64,000 bases of DNA from Methanoregula sp. (GTDB taxonomy: Archaea > Halobacteriota > Methanomicrobia > Methanomicrobiales > Methanospirillaceae): positions 1-64,000 of the forward strand of contig NZ_JAJRCG010000002.1 of assembly GCF_028679125.1 (NCBI RefSeq). Reading direction: 5' to 3'. Below are positions 8,609 through 16,869 of the stretch, in pieces. The notes beneath the pieces were generated by a model. The model saw nothing but the letters and a program-made list of their open reading frames with translations, had not been told where the DNA came from and did no database searches. Each line of letters opens with the position of its first letter. The stretch's first letter is position 1. Both the position numbers and the translations under genes were made by a program.

Positions 8609-9043
8609 TCAGTGGAAGACGGATCTCTCGATCAGGGTTGCACCTGATTTCTGGATCTTCTTTATTGCGTCTTCAACCTGATCGACGCGGAGGATAAGGA
8701 CTGCGCCCTCTTTTCCGGAATATGCATAAGAATATTCGATGTTGATGCCTGCATCCCCGAGGATCTTTGCAACCTCGTACAGCCCGCCTGGCTGGTCTTT
8801 CATCTTGACCGCGATTACATCCGTAAATGCTATGTTGAACCCCATGGACTGGAGTTTGTCATGGGCTTTCTGCGGGTGATCCACCAGTGCCCTGACAACA
8901 CCAAAACCATTTGCTTCCGCGATACTGAATGCGAGGATGTTAACCTTCTCCTCTCCCAGCGCATGGGCAATTGCAGCAAGGCGGCCGGGCCGGTTTTCTG
9001 AGAATACCGAGATCTGCTTGATCACAAATTTTTTCGTGTCCAT
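8609..9043 (-). CDS. Tandem ACT-domain protein
   Basis: 144 residues made of two ACT domains, small ligand-binding modules that usually sense amino acids. The first begins QISVFSENRPGRLAAIAHALGEEKVNILAFSI-like (residues 9-40); the second VKMKDQPGGLYEVAKILGDAGINIEYSY (residues about 79-106). No catalytic domain is attached. It starts two bases after the stop of the upstream phenylacetate-CoA ligase gene and has a GAGG site inside that gene's end, so it is the third gene of a minus-strand operon. The constant pairing of such ACT proteins with PaaK genes in archaea suggests that it senses an aromatic amino acid and controls the ligases, but this is inference. Confidence 0.88.
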   Translation of the reverse strand: MDTKKFVIKQISVFSENRPGRLAAIAHALGEEKVNILAFSIAEANGFGVVRALVDHPQKAHDKLQSMGFNIAFTDVIAVKMKDQPGGLYEVAKILGDAGINIEYSYAYSGKEGAVLILRVDQVEDAIKKIQKSGATLIERSVFH

Positions 9044-10345
9044 TTACATCGACCTCTTATCAATGACTTTCTTCGACTTTCCCTCGAACCTTGGGAGTGA
9101 TCCAGGTTCGACAAGTTCGACATCAACGTTTACGTTCAGGGAATTCCTGAGCCGGTGTTCAACATTCTGCCGTATATTCATGAGATCATTAATCTTGTCA
9201 CTGAATGATTCCTTGTTCAGTTCAACACGGACAAGCATATCGTCAAGAGCGCCTTTCCGCTCAACAACAATCTGGAAGTGCTGCCCAACTTCCGGGATGG
9301 CCATCAGTGTATGCTCAACCTGCGATGGGAAAACATTGATCCCCCGGATGATCAGCATATCATCGACACGTCCCTCGATCCGGTGGATTCTTGGGGAGGT
9401 CCTGCCGCAGGTACAGACCTCGTCATCCATGGTGGCAATATCTCCGATACGGTACCGTATCATGGGCAGGGCTTCTTTCTGGAGTATGGTAATAGTCACT
9501 TCCCCCTTCTCGCCCGGCTCCAGCGGCTCTTCGGTCTTGGGATCGATGATCTCAGTAAGTGCAATATCCGACCAGACATGGAACCCGTTTTGTTCAGCAC
9601 ATTCTGTGAACATTGGGCCTGATAATTCGCTGGTGCCATAGACATCGTAGGCCTTAATGCCCAGCCAGTCTTCGATTCTGACCCGCATCTTCTCGGTCCA
9701 AGGTTCGGCGCCAAGGATTCCTGTACGGAGTTGTGTGTCCTTGCCGAGATTCACACCCATCTTTTCGGCAACTTCACCAATATGAAGGAGGTATGAGGGT
9801 GTGCAGCAGATCGCAGTAGTACCGAGATCCTGCATAAGTTCAATCTGGCGTTCGGTGTTCCCAACACTTGTAGGAAGAACCGTTGCGCCAATACGTTCAG
9901 CACCATAGTGCAGGCCAAGTCCCCCGGTAAAAAGACCGTACCCGTAACTCACCTGGATGACGTCTCCTCGTCCCAGACCAATGGCGGTCATCCCACGGGC
10001 AAGGGAGGTTGACCAGAGGTCAAGATCATTCTGGGTGTAGCCGACGACGGTCGGCTTTCCCGTTGTCCCGCTCGAGACATGGTACCGGACCAGTTCATCC
10101 CTGCTTGCGGTAAAAATTTTATCAGGATAATTGTCACGCAGATCGCGTTTGAACATAAACGGGAGTTTCCTGACATCGGAAAGTTCGCGAATATCATCGG
10201 GATGGACATTCTGCTCCTTCATGCGGTCGTGATAGAACGGGGAAAAACTGTACAGCCGGTATACAAGACTCTTGAGCAGTTTATACTGCATTCTCTGGAG
10301 GTCCGCTTTCGGCATCTCTTCAATCCTGGGATCCCATAATGCCAT
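9044..10345 (-). CDS. paaK: Phenylacetate-CoA ligase (AMP-forming), copy 2
   Basis: This is a 433-residue adenylate-forming enzyme that activates phenylacetate or a related aryl acid to its CoA thioester using ATP. In methanogens it is thought to work with indolepyruvate oxidoreductase in aromatic amino acid metabolism. Key motifs are the P-loop-like HVSSGTTGKPTVVGYT (about residues 89-104), YDVYGTSELSGP with the acidic A5 motif near 234, RYRIGDI near 296, GRVDDMLIIRGINVFPSQVE near 325, and the C-terminal catalytic-lysine region LPRFEGKSKKVID. The start ATG has GAGG 7 bases upstream. It follows its paralogue directly (1-base overlap at 10345) and precedes the ACT gene. Confidence 0.92.
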   Translation of the reverse strand: MALWDPRIEEMPKADLQRMQYKLLKSLVYRLYSFSPFYHDRMKEQNVHPDDIRELSDVRKLPFMFKRDLRDNYPDKIFTASRDELVRYHVSSGTTGKPTVVGYTQNDLDLWSTSLARGMTAIGLGRGDVIQVSYGYGLFTGGLGLHYGAERIGATVLPTSVGNTERQIELMQDLGTTAICCTPSYLLHIGEVAEKMGVNLGKDTQLRTGILGAEPWTEKMRVRIEDWLGIKAYDVYGTSELSGPMFTECAEQNGFHVWSDIALTEIIDPKTEEPLEPGEKGEVTITILQKEALPMIRYRIGDIATMDDEVCTCGRTSPRIHRIEGRVDDMLIIRGINVFPSQVEHTLMAIPEVGQHFQIVVERKGALDDMLVRVELNKESFSDKINDLMNIRQNVEHRLRNSLNVNVDVELVEPGSLPRFEGKSKKVIDKRSM

Positions 10346-11634
10346 TATATTGCCTCTCTTCGATCAATTACTCTCTTTGCCTTTCCTTCGAACCTCGGCA
10401 GTGATCCGGGTTCAACAAGTTTTACCGTGGTTCTCAGTTCCAGTGCATCCCGGAGTTCCTTGACCACTTTCTTCTGGAGCCGGGCAAGGTCTTCAAGTTC
10501 GCCGCTGAAGAACTCCCTGTTAATCTCAACATCGACAGTCATCTCATCCAGATGATTGATTCTGTCAATATAGACCATAAACTGATTGCCTACTTCGGGG
10601 ATTTTCAGGAGCACGTGCTCGATCTGCGAAGGGAAGACGTTGATACCCCGTATGACCAGCATGTCATCGCTTCTTCCGGTAAGCCTGGCAATTTTTTTGC
10701 CTCTTTTGCACAGGCATCCGTCCTCCATAAGCATGGTGACATCGCCGGTCCGGTACCTGAGTAACGGCATGGCCTCTTTGACGAGTGGAGTCACGACCAG
10801 TTCGCCGCGTTCGCCATCTGCCACCGTCTCTCCAGTTCTTGGATCGATGATCTCAACAAGGTAACTGTCGTGCCAGATATGCAGGCCATCCCTCTCTTGG
10901 CATTCGAACGCAACGCCGGGTCCGAATAGTTCACTCATACCATAGGAATCATATGCGGTCACCCCGAGACGTTCTTCAAGGGTTTTTCTTGTACTCTCTG
11001 ACCAGGGCTCTGCACCAAAGAGTCCCGTTTTGAGGCTGTCAAGCCCAGTCCCCATCTCTTCGGCTACTTCGGAGAGATGCATGGCATAACTGGGAGTGCA
11101 GTGGATTGTCGTGACACCGAAGTCATTGATCATATCGATCTGGCGTTTGGTATTTCCTGTCGCACTGGGAATGACCGTCATTCCGATCTTCTCGGCCCCG
11201 TAATGAAACCCGAGACCTCCGGTGAACATACCGTAGTTGACCATGTTCTGGAAGATATCGTCTTTGGTAATTCCAACCATGGTCATGTTCCTGGCAATGA
11301 GGTCGGACCAGGTATCCAGATCATTACGGGTATATCCGACAACTGTTGGTTTACCGGTGGTCCCTGAAGTTGTATGGATCCTGACTATATCCCGGAGCGG
11401 GACTGCAAAGAACCCGAATGGGTAACCGTCCCTGAGGTCCTGCTTTTTGGTAAAAGGTATTTTGCGGATGTCCTCGAGGGTTTTTATCGACGTTTTTTTT
11501 ATGCCCGCTTCAGCAAGAAGGTTCCGGTAAAAAGGAACGTTTTGGACCTGATTAAATGTTTTTTTCAGACGTTTGAACTGAAGTTCTCTCAGCTCAACCG
11601 GCTTGAGTGTCTCTATTTTCTTGTCCCAGAACAT
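10345..11634 (-). CDS. paaK: Phenylacetate-CoA ligase (AMP-forming), copy 1
   Basis: The first gene of the operon and a close paralogue of the next one, aligning end to end. It has the same adenylation motifs: HTTSGTTGKPTVVGYT, YDSYGMSELFGPG, LRYRTGDVT, GRSDDMLVIRGINVFPSQIE and LPRFEGKAKRVID. I take ATG 11634, preceded by GGTG at 6 bases and aligning with the paralogue's start; ATG 11646 is an in-frame alternative. A cluster-like Cys pair (CLCKRG, as CTCGRT in the paralogue) lies after the RYR motif. The promoter region contains a TATA-like GATATAAAC near 11700 and a palindrome at 11651-11665. Two ligases may differ in aryl-acid preference; sequence does not show which. Confidence 0.9.
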   Translation of the reverse strand: MFWDKKIETLKPVELRELQFKRLKKTFNQVQNVPFYRNLLAEAGIKKTSIKTLEDIRKIPFTKKQDLRDGYPFGFFAVPLRDIVRIHTTSGTTGKPTVVGYTRNDLDTWSDLIARNMTMVGITKDDIFQNMVNYGMFTGGLGFHYGAEKIGMTVIPSATGNTKRQIDMINDFGVTTIHCTPSYAMHLSEVAEEMGTGLDSLKTGLFGAEPWSESTRKTLEERLGVTAYDSYGMSELFGPGVAFECQERDGLHIWHDSYLVEIIDPRTGETVADGERGELVVTPLVKEAMPLLRYRTGDVTMLMEDGCLCKRGKKIARLTGRSDDMLVIRGINVFPSQIEHVLLKIPEVGNQFMVYIDRINHLDEMTVDVEINREFFSGELEDLARLQKKVVKELRDALELRTTVKLVEPGSLPRFEGKAKRVIDRREAI

Positions 11635-11650
11635 TTGTAGCACCATGCCC

Positions 11651-11665
11651 TGTTATGCTATAACA
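11651..11665. promoter_or_regulatory. Palindrome in the paaK leader, candidate operator
   Basis: TGTTAT-GCT-ATAACA is a perfect inverted repeat with 6-base arms. It lies between the TATA-like element (about 11696-11704, minus strand) and the paaK start, where a bound repressor would block transcription. Confidence 0.45.
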
Positions 11666-11850
11666 TGACGAAAGTACATATATCGTTTGCTAGAGTTTAT
11701 ATCCACCGAAACGTGGTTTCTCCGTCTCATATTTGTTTGCGCGGTTGATGTATCATCATGGCGATACAATAACCCAAAACGATGAATTAATCCGTGCCCC
11801 TGTGGTAGTACTGAACAGAGTCCGGCACGTGTGCTTCGGTGTTGATCGCA

Positions 11851-12777
11851 ATGGAATATCCTTGGGTTTCGGTAAGCGGTTTTGGTGCAATCATCAAATC
11901 AACCCAAAAACACCTTATTATCCAGAAGAAGACCCGTACCGAACAGTACCCCATCGGGGAGGTTGCAAATCTCCTTGTCGTTGGTGGGCATACGATACAA
12001 TCGTCAACCATCTCACAGCTTGCCCGGAATGGAACATATATCTCGTTTTTTGATCCTGATGGAACCCCAACCGGTACAATCCGGCCTTTTGCAGATGCAG
12101 ACCAGAAAGATCTCTTTCATGAACAGCAGGCAGCCCCACGCCAGCGGTTTGCTATCGCCATTGCGCAGGCATCGATAAAATCCCGTCTGTTTGCCATAGA
12201 GCGTATTCAGGAATCGCAGAATGTTCACCTGTTTTATGAAGGAGAATTTGATGTTCTTCAGAAATCCTTGGAAGAACTGGAATATCTCATCAAACTTGAC
12301 GAGATACGGAGATTGCACAAACTGGTTTCGGACATGTATTATGAGATCATGGCCCGGAGTCTCCCTTCAGATCTGGGATTCCGAAGGCGGACGATCAAAC
12401 CCCAGGTAGATCCCGTCAACGCAATGCTCTCGTTTGGTTATGCGATGTTATACGGAAACTGTTCTATTGCCGTTATCGGCGCCCGTCTTAATCCCGATAT
12501 GGGAATGCTGTATGCCGGAAAAGGTGGCCTTGTGCAGGATCTTATCGATCCCCTGAAGGCAGGTATGATCGATCCGATTGTCTTCCAGATGGCAGGAAAA
12601 TCCCTGATCGCTTCGGATTATGAGTTGACAAAAGACCGGTGTATGCTCTCCGATGCCGTTATCACTGCACTTATGAAGTCATTCTATTCAACGGTTACTA
12701 CAGAAAAAGTGAACGAACAAGTGAATAATTTTTCCAAATCCCTGAAAAATTACGGGGATCTCAAAATTCTGTACTGA
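11851..12777 (+). CDS. cas1: Stand-alone Cas1-family protein, probably without catalytic metal site
   Basis: The 308-residue protein has the Cas1 fold signature. An N-terminal beta domain (PWVSVSGFGAIIKS) is followed by a helical domain with RRTIKPQVDPVNAMLSFGYAMLYG, then ARLNPDMGMLY and LVQDLIDPLKAGMID. Canonical Cas1 is the metal-dependent integrase of CRISPR adaptation, using Glu, His and Asp. Aligning by motif, the Glu of the E-G-x-A-A-x-x-Y helix is His156 here, the His of G-F-L-H is Tyr221 (GMLY), and only Asp230 remains. No cas2, other cas gene or repeat array is in the window. ATG 11851 has GGTG upstream; GTG 11839 is an alternative. It converges on acyP with a 17-base 3' overlap. It may bind DNA without cutting it. 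Confidence 0.85.
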   Translation: MEYPWVSVSGFGAIIKSTQKHLIIQKKTRTEQYPIGEVANLLVVGGHTIQSSTISQLARNGTYISFFDPDGTPTGTIRPFADADQKDLFHEQQAAPRQRFAIAIAQASIKSRLFAIERIQESQNVHLFYEGEFDVLQKSLEELEYLIKLDEIRRLHKLVSDMYYEIMARSLPSDLGFRRRTIKPQVDPVNAMLSFGYAMLYGNCSIAVIGARLNPDMGMLYAGKGGLVQDLIDPLKAGMIDPIVFQMAGKSLIASDYELTKDRCMLSDAVITALMKSFYSTVTTEKVNEQVNNFSKSLKNYGDLKILY

Positions 12778-13054
12778 TCCGTTCTTCATTTTTCACAATC
12801 GAAAACCCATTGAATGTCCTGATGGAGGTCTCATTGATCTGTACATCCCTGACCACGGCCCGGGGACAGCTGTACACCATGGATACAAATTTTTCAAGGA
12901 TCATCGACTCACCGGTCGCATAGATCCTGACCTTGCCATCAGGAAGGTTGGCAACGGTCCCCCCGACATTCAACTCCTGAGCGATCCTGCGGATACATGC
13001 TCTGAATCCCACCTTCTGGACTCTTCCACTAATGATGATATCAACGGTTTTCAT
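12761..13054 (-). CDS. acyP: Acylphosphatase
   Basis: This 97-residue protein hydrolyses the carboxyl-phosphate bond of acylphosphates such as acetyl or carbamoyl phosphate. The catalytic residues are visible: Arg18 in GRVQKVGFR and Asn36 in GTVANLPDGKV. The length is normal for the family (about 90-100). The ATG at 13054 gives the canonical N-terminus; an upstream extension has no family match and overlaps the previous gene. It starts only 5 bases after the end of the giant helical-repeat gene and is probably co-transcribed with it. Confidence 0.92.
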   Translation of the reverse strand: MKTVDIIISGRVQKVGFRACIRRIAQELNVGGTVANLPDGKVRIYATGESMILEKFVSMVYSCPRAVVRDVQINETSIRTFNGFSIVKNEERISTEF

Positions 13055-13058
13055 TGTA

Positions 13059-16000
13059 TCACATTCTCTGCATAATCTTGATGGCAAGACCCAATTCATC
13101 GAACACTTCATCCCTCAGTGAAGACTGTCTGATATTGGTTGCAGCGTCAATGGCATAATCAAGGATCTCCTGGGCCGTTTTCTCGCATCCCGCTGAAAAT
13201 GTTTTAAGGGCAATATCGCACATGACATACGCCCTGCGGGAAAGCGGTCTGATGATCCGTGCCTCCTTAATGGAATTCTGGAGCATTTTACGGGAGAGTT
13301 TCTCTTGCCCTGTCTTTTTAAAATAAATTGAAAGGTAACTAAAAAAAACTGCTTCCTTCCCCCGGTCAGCTACAGTTCTGACAAGTCGTTCCAGAGCAGT
13401 AACATTGTTCGAATGAATACCTTCTTTGATCATTTTCTCTGAGAGGGATTTGATTTTTACAAATTGGGGTGTTATCTCATACATCTCTGTATATCCCATC
13501 TGTTCAAGGCGATAGAGACGGACTTCATCATCATCAATGGTTTTTGTGATCTGGATTGCATGCGAAAGCATTTTTTTATCAGGTTTTTCCTGATTTAGTG
13601 AAATATACACTTCAGCGATCTGGTTCCGGATAATGTCTGCAATTGACTGGATATTGATCTTTTTTGTCAGGGCTTCTGTTTTCTTAAGCAGTTTGAGGGG
13701 GAGTTCCTCATCGGAATTAGAAATGGTCAGTGGAATGATGGTAAGTAACATAGAAGATTTTTCATACGGCGATGAGATCCTGTCAATAGCCCCTTCCATG
13801 GTTTTTATAAGTTCTCTGCAACGAGATTGGTTTTCCCGAGTCATAGTGTAAATGGAGACAAGTGAGTTGACATACTCCACGGGATCAGTAATCCTCTGGG
13901 CGATCTGGAGTGCAATTGAATACCATTGTGGATCCGGATGAAGGGTGTTCAATCTGACAATGGTAAACACAACCTGACGGCAGGTTGTCGCGGCTTTGTC
14001 GAATTCGATGTCATCCAGTTGCTCAATACCCCGCAGGAGAAACTGTTCAGATGCAATAGGATCTATCTGGCTGTATGATGAAGATAGGTATGAGAGGACA
14101 AGTACTTTCTGATAGCTAACAGAAAGGATATCCAAATTATTAACCACATCCGCAAGAACCTGCTTTGCATGATCGGGTCTTCTCAAATGTGTAAGAAGGT
14201 CAGCGAGATCACATAATCCTGTGAGTCTGACATAGGGATCATTGATCATGAGAAGAATGCGGTGTATCAACTCGATAATGCGCTGGCTTGAATTTGACAG
14301 GTCGTTTTTCCGAATCAGAAATGCCATGGTTTCATAGGGATCTGTAGAATTCGGATGAGTGATATCTTCATTCAGGTTCGAAATGATGCGCGACATCATT
14401 GCATCGCGTTCATAGGGGTTCTTGATCTCTGTTGCGAACATTGCGAGTGGTATAATGTAATCCAGAGTGTTACAGGAACGGGAATATGATAGGATAATAT
14501 CGATAATTCCTGCAATTTTAAGGGAGACCTGCGGTGATTTTACCTGTTCTTTGATAATCTCAAGTCCACGCTCAAATGGCAAAAATATTATTGCAGGATC
14601 TTCTCCATCTGGTGGAGTGGGGGTATTTTTTAAGATAATGCAACCGATTTTCACAAAACACTCAGCAATCCTTTCGAATAACTGCACTTTCAGTGATGTA
14701 TCGCCGATTTCATTGGCAATGAGGTACGCCTCTTCAAGGGCTTCGCAGGATTGACGGTCAAGAGCAAATTTTATCACCCCGTCAATGATGTTCGCCATTG
14801 CATAGGATATGAGGTCTTTTTCAAGCAGGGAGTTGCTCCAGACTTTCATACGAAGCAGTAGGTCAAGATCTCCCTGTTGTGCGGCAAGAATAGATGCCTC
14901 ATCAATGATGGTACTCAAAGCTGCAGAACGGGTATTTTGCCCCTCGATTTCACAGGTAAGGCCCACGGCTCTCTGGAGAAAATCGCGATTTTTCGAGTTT
15001 ACGCCAATTTTTGCGATTTTAATTACTATATTTGATATCGCCCGTTCGCGAAGCGGTTGTTCTTTAATGGATCCTGCAAAACGGATCAGGATACTGGGAT
15101 CATTGGAATCAAGAAAACCACGATCCACCATTATGGTGATGCACTCCAGAACAAGATGATCATGTTTTGGGTGGATGAGAATGAGATTTCGGATTGAGAG
15201 GAGGTGGGGGATCAGTTCTTTGAATGTGCTGCCCTTGTTCACCTCAATAACAGCACGATAGATGGTATTGTTTACTACCTCCTTGTTGAGTTTTACAAGG
15301 ATGTTATTATGAATCAAGGGAATACTGTCATTAAGAATTCCTTCTTTGAGCAACTGGATCAGGCATTCTGAGTAAAGAGCATTGTTTTCTGATTCATGGT
15401 TGATTTTTCCGAATATGCCCAGTGCTGAACTAAAATTCCCTGATGAAAGCATAATCTGTGAAAATTGGAGATAAATCCGTGAGAGGATCTCGGTGCTGCA
15501 ATGACGGTCAATAACAGGAATTAGTTCATTAAGAACCTGCATGTCATTTAAATGACCAGCAACGGAGATCCCTGCACGGACCATCTCTCTTGTGGGGAAT
15601 TCCTCTGCATCTGAAATATGCTGCTGGAGATTTAATGCCGTGGAGAAAAACCACGGGTCCCCCGATCGTTCCGCTTTTCTCAACAAATCTATAACAATGG
15701 TGCCTGTTACTTTCGGTTTATCACGACATAAATGTCCGAGAACGGCAATGATTTGTTGTTTATCCTTTACCCTTTCGAGTAATTGTTCGGTCAATGCACT
15801 GATGATTTCCAGGAAAGCCTCATGGGAATCGGCGGTAAAATTCTCCAAAAACTGCGAGATATCTGCCATCTCTTTACTAAACTCTGCTTTTGCGCCTCTA
15901 CTGATGATTTCCGAAATACAATCCTGGCGGCGTATCTTCTGGTGAATTGTAGTTGCATTTTGGAGACTATCAAAAAATAGATCTCTGTCTTTTTCCAGCA

Positions 16001-16616
16001 CTGCTACGGTTGCCAGTGCTTTTGCAAGTTCTGCATGCAGAACAGCCCGCTTGGAAATGTCCCCAATCTCTTCGATGAGAACAAGCGAAGTAAACAGTAT
16101 TTTTTTATTGCGTGTTGTTATTGCCCAGACGATAAGAAGGGGGATGATATCGATCATGATATCTGACCGGTATTTTCGGAAACTGATACGATCCAACATT
16201 GTCATCCCCTGATCGATCAGTTTCGGGGCTGCTTCAGATACACCAGCATCAATGAGATCCCGGGCGACCATCGCATAGACTCGGGACTGGTTGCTTTTCT
16301 TCCCGATCTTTTCAGATAATGAAAAAACTGATTCCAGCCAACGGTTATCCTTTGTGGTGATATATTGTCTGACAATCCGTGAGAATAATTCTTCAATCTC
16401 CCCGCTCTGTATTTCCTGAAGGGCAAGAAGAAGTGAAGGTTTATTGTTTTTCAGTGCGGTATCCAGGATAATTTTGTTGAGACCGGCTACGATGTTTTTT
16501 CTGGCGCGTCTTCCCTGAATGTTCTCGATTCCCGTGACAACGGATTCCAGAGATTTCCAGTCTTCTGGAGAAAGCATGTTTTGTATATCGTGGAATATCT
16601 CAATGGATCGGACCAT
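13059..16616 (-). CDS. Very large helical-repeat protein of unknown function (1185 aa)
   Basis: I do not recognise the family. The whole protein is alpha-helical, with repeating helix pairs of about 35-42 residues, for example blocks of the type 'R..v.s.ia..l...g' and 'a..ia..i.d...r...l..i'. Examples are SRVYAMVARDLIDAGVSEAA (near 110), RERAISNIVIKIAKIG (near 525), YVRLTGLCDLADLLTHL (near 800) and RRAYVMCDIALKTFSAG (near 1140). This resembles TPR/HEAT-type solenoids, which act as binding scaffolds. There is no signal peptide, membrane segment, Walker motif or Cys cluster. It is AT-richer than its neighbours. The upstream 250 bases are very AT-rich. Acylphosphatase follows at 5 bases, and the Cas1-like gene converges on both. 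Confidence 0.72.
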   Translation of the reverse strand: MVRSIEIFHDIQNMLSPEDWKSLESVVTGIENIQGRRARKNIVAGLNKIILDTALKNNKPSLLLALQEIQSGEIEELFSRIVRQYITTKDNRWLESVFSLSEKIGKKSNQSRVYAMVARDLIDAGVSEAAPKLIDQGMTMLDRISFRKYRSDIMIDIIPLLIVWAITTRNKKILFTSLVLIEEIGDISKRAVLHAELAKALATVAVLEKDRDLFFDSLQNATTIHQKIRRQDCISEIISRGAKAEFSKEMADISQFLENFTADSHEAFLEIISALTEQLLERVKDKQQIIAVLGHLCRDKPKVTGTIVIDLLRKAERSGDPWFFSTALNLQQHISDAEEFPTREMVRAGISVAGHLNDMQVLNELIPVIDRHCSTEILSRIYLQFSQIMLSSGNFSSALGIFGKINHESENNALYSECLIQLLKEGILNDSIPLIHNNILVKLNKEVVNNTIYRAVIEVNKGSTFKELIPHLLSIRNLILIHPKHDHLVLECITIMVDRGFLDSNDPSILIRFAGSIKEQPLRERAISNIVIKIAKIGVNSKNRDFLQRAVGLTCEIEGQNTRSAALSTIIDEASILAAQQGDLDLLLRMKVWSNSLLEKDLISYAMANIIDGVIKFALDRQSCEALEEAYLIANEIGDTSLKVQLFERIAECFVKIGCIILKNTPTPPDGEDPAIIFLPFERGLEIIKEQVKSPQVSLKIAGIIDIILSYSRSCNTLDYIIPLAMFATEIKNPYERDAMMSRIISNLNEDITHPNSTDPYETMAFLIRKNDLSNSSQRIIELIHRILLMINDPYVRLTGLCDLADLLTHLRRPDHAKQVLADVVNNLDILSVSYQKVLVLSYLSSSYSQIDPIASEQFLLRGIEQLDDIEFDKAATTCRQVVFTIVRLNTLHPDPQWYSIALQIAQRITDPVEYVNSLVSIYTMTRENQSRCRELIKTMEGAIDRISSPYEKSSMLLTIIPLTISNSDEELPLKLLKKTEALTKKINIQSIADIIRNQIAEVYISLNQEKPDKKMLSHAIQITKTIDDDEVRLYRLEQMGYTEMYEITPQFVKIKSLSEKMIKEGIHSNNVTALERLVRTVADRGKEAVFFSYLSIYFKKTGQEKLSRKMLQNSIKEARIIRPLSRRAYVMCDIALKTFSAGCEKTAQEILDYAIDAATNIRQSSLRDEVFDELGLAIKIMQRM

Positions 16617-16869
16617 TATGTATCACAGAGGGTTGATGAATAAACTGAATTTGACTGAGGTATCTAATAAAATTTTCTAAACTGTATTCGTGCAATTTTT
16701 TTTTATTTGAGCATAATGCGCTCAATTTTTTCTTTTTTTGTTAAATGGAAGAGTAATGTCTGTCATTTTTTTATATAAATCATTATTTGGCTCTTATTTG
16801 TGTAAAAACGTATGAAATATCCCTGAATAGGCATTTGAAGAAATTGTATCAATTATATGGAAAAATCCA

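Noticed and set aside
11851-12777. Cas1-like gene as part of an active CRISPR-Cas locus
   Set aside because: No repeat-spacer array, cas2 or other cas gene appears on either side, and the catalytic residues seem lost.
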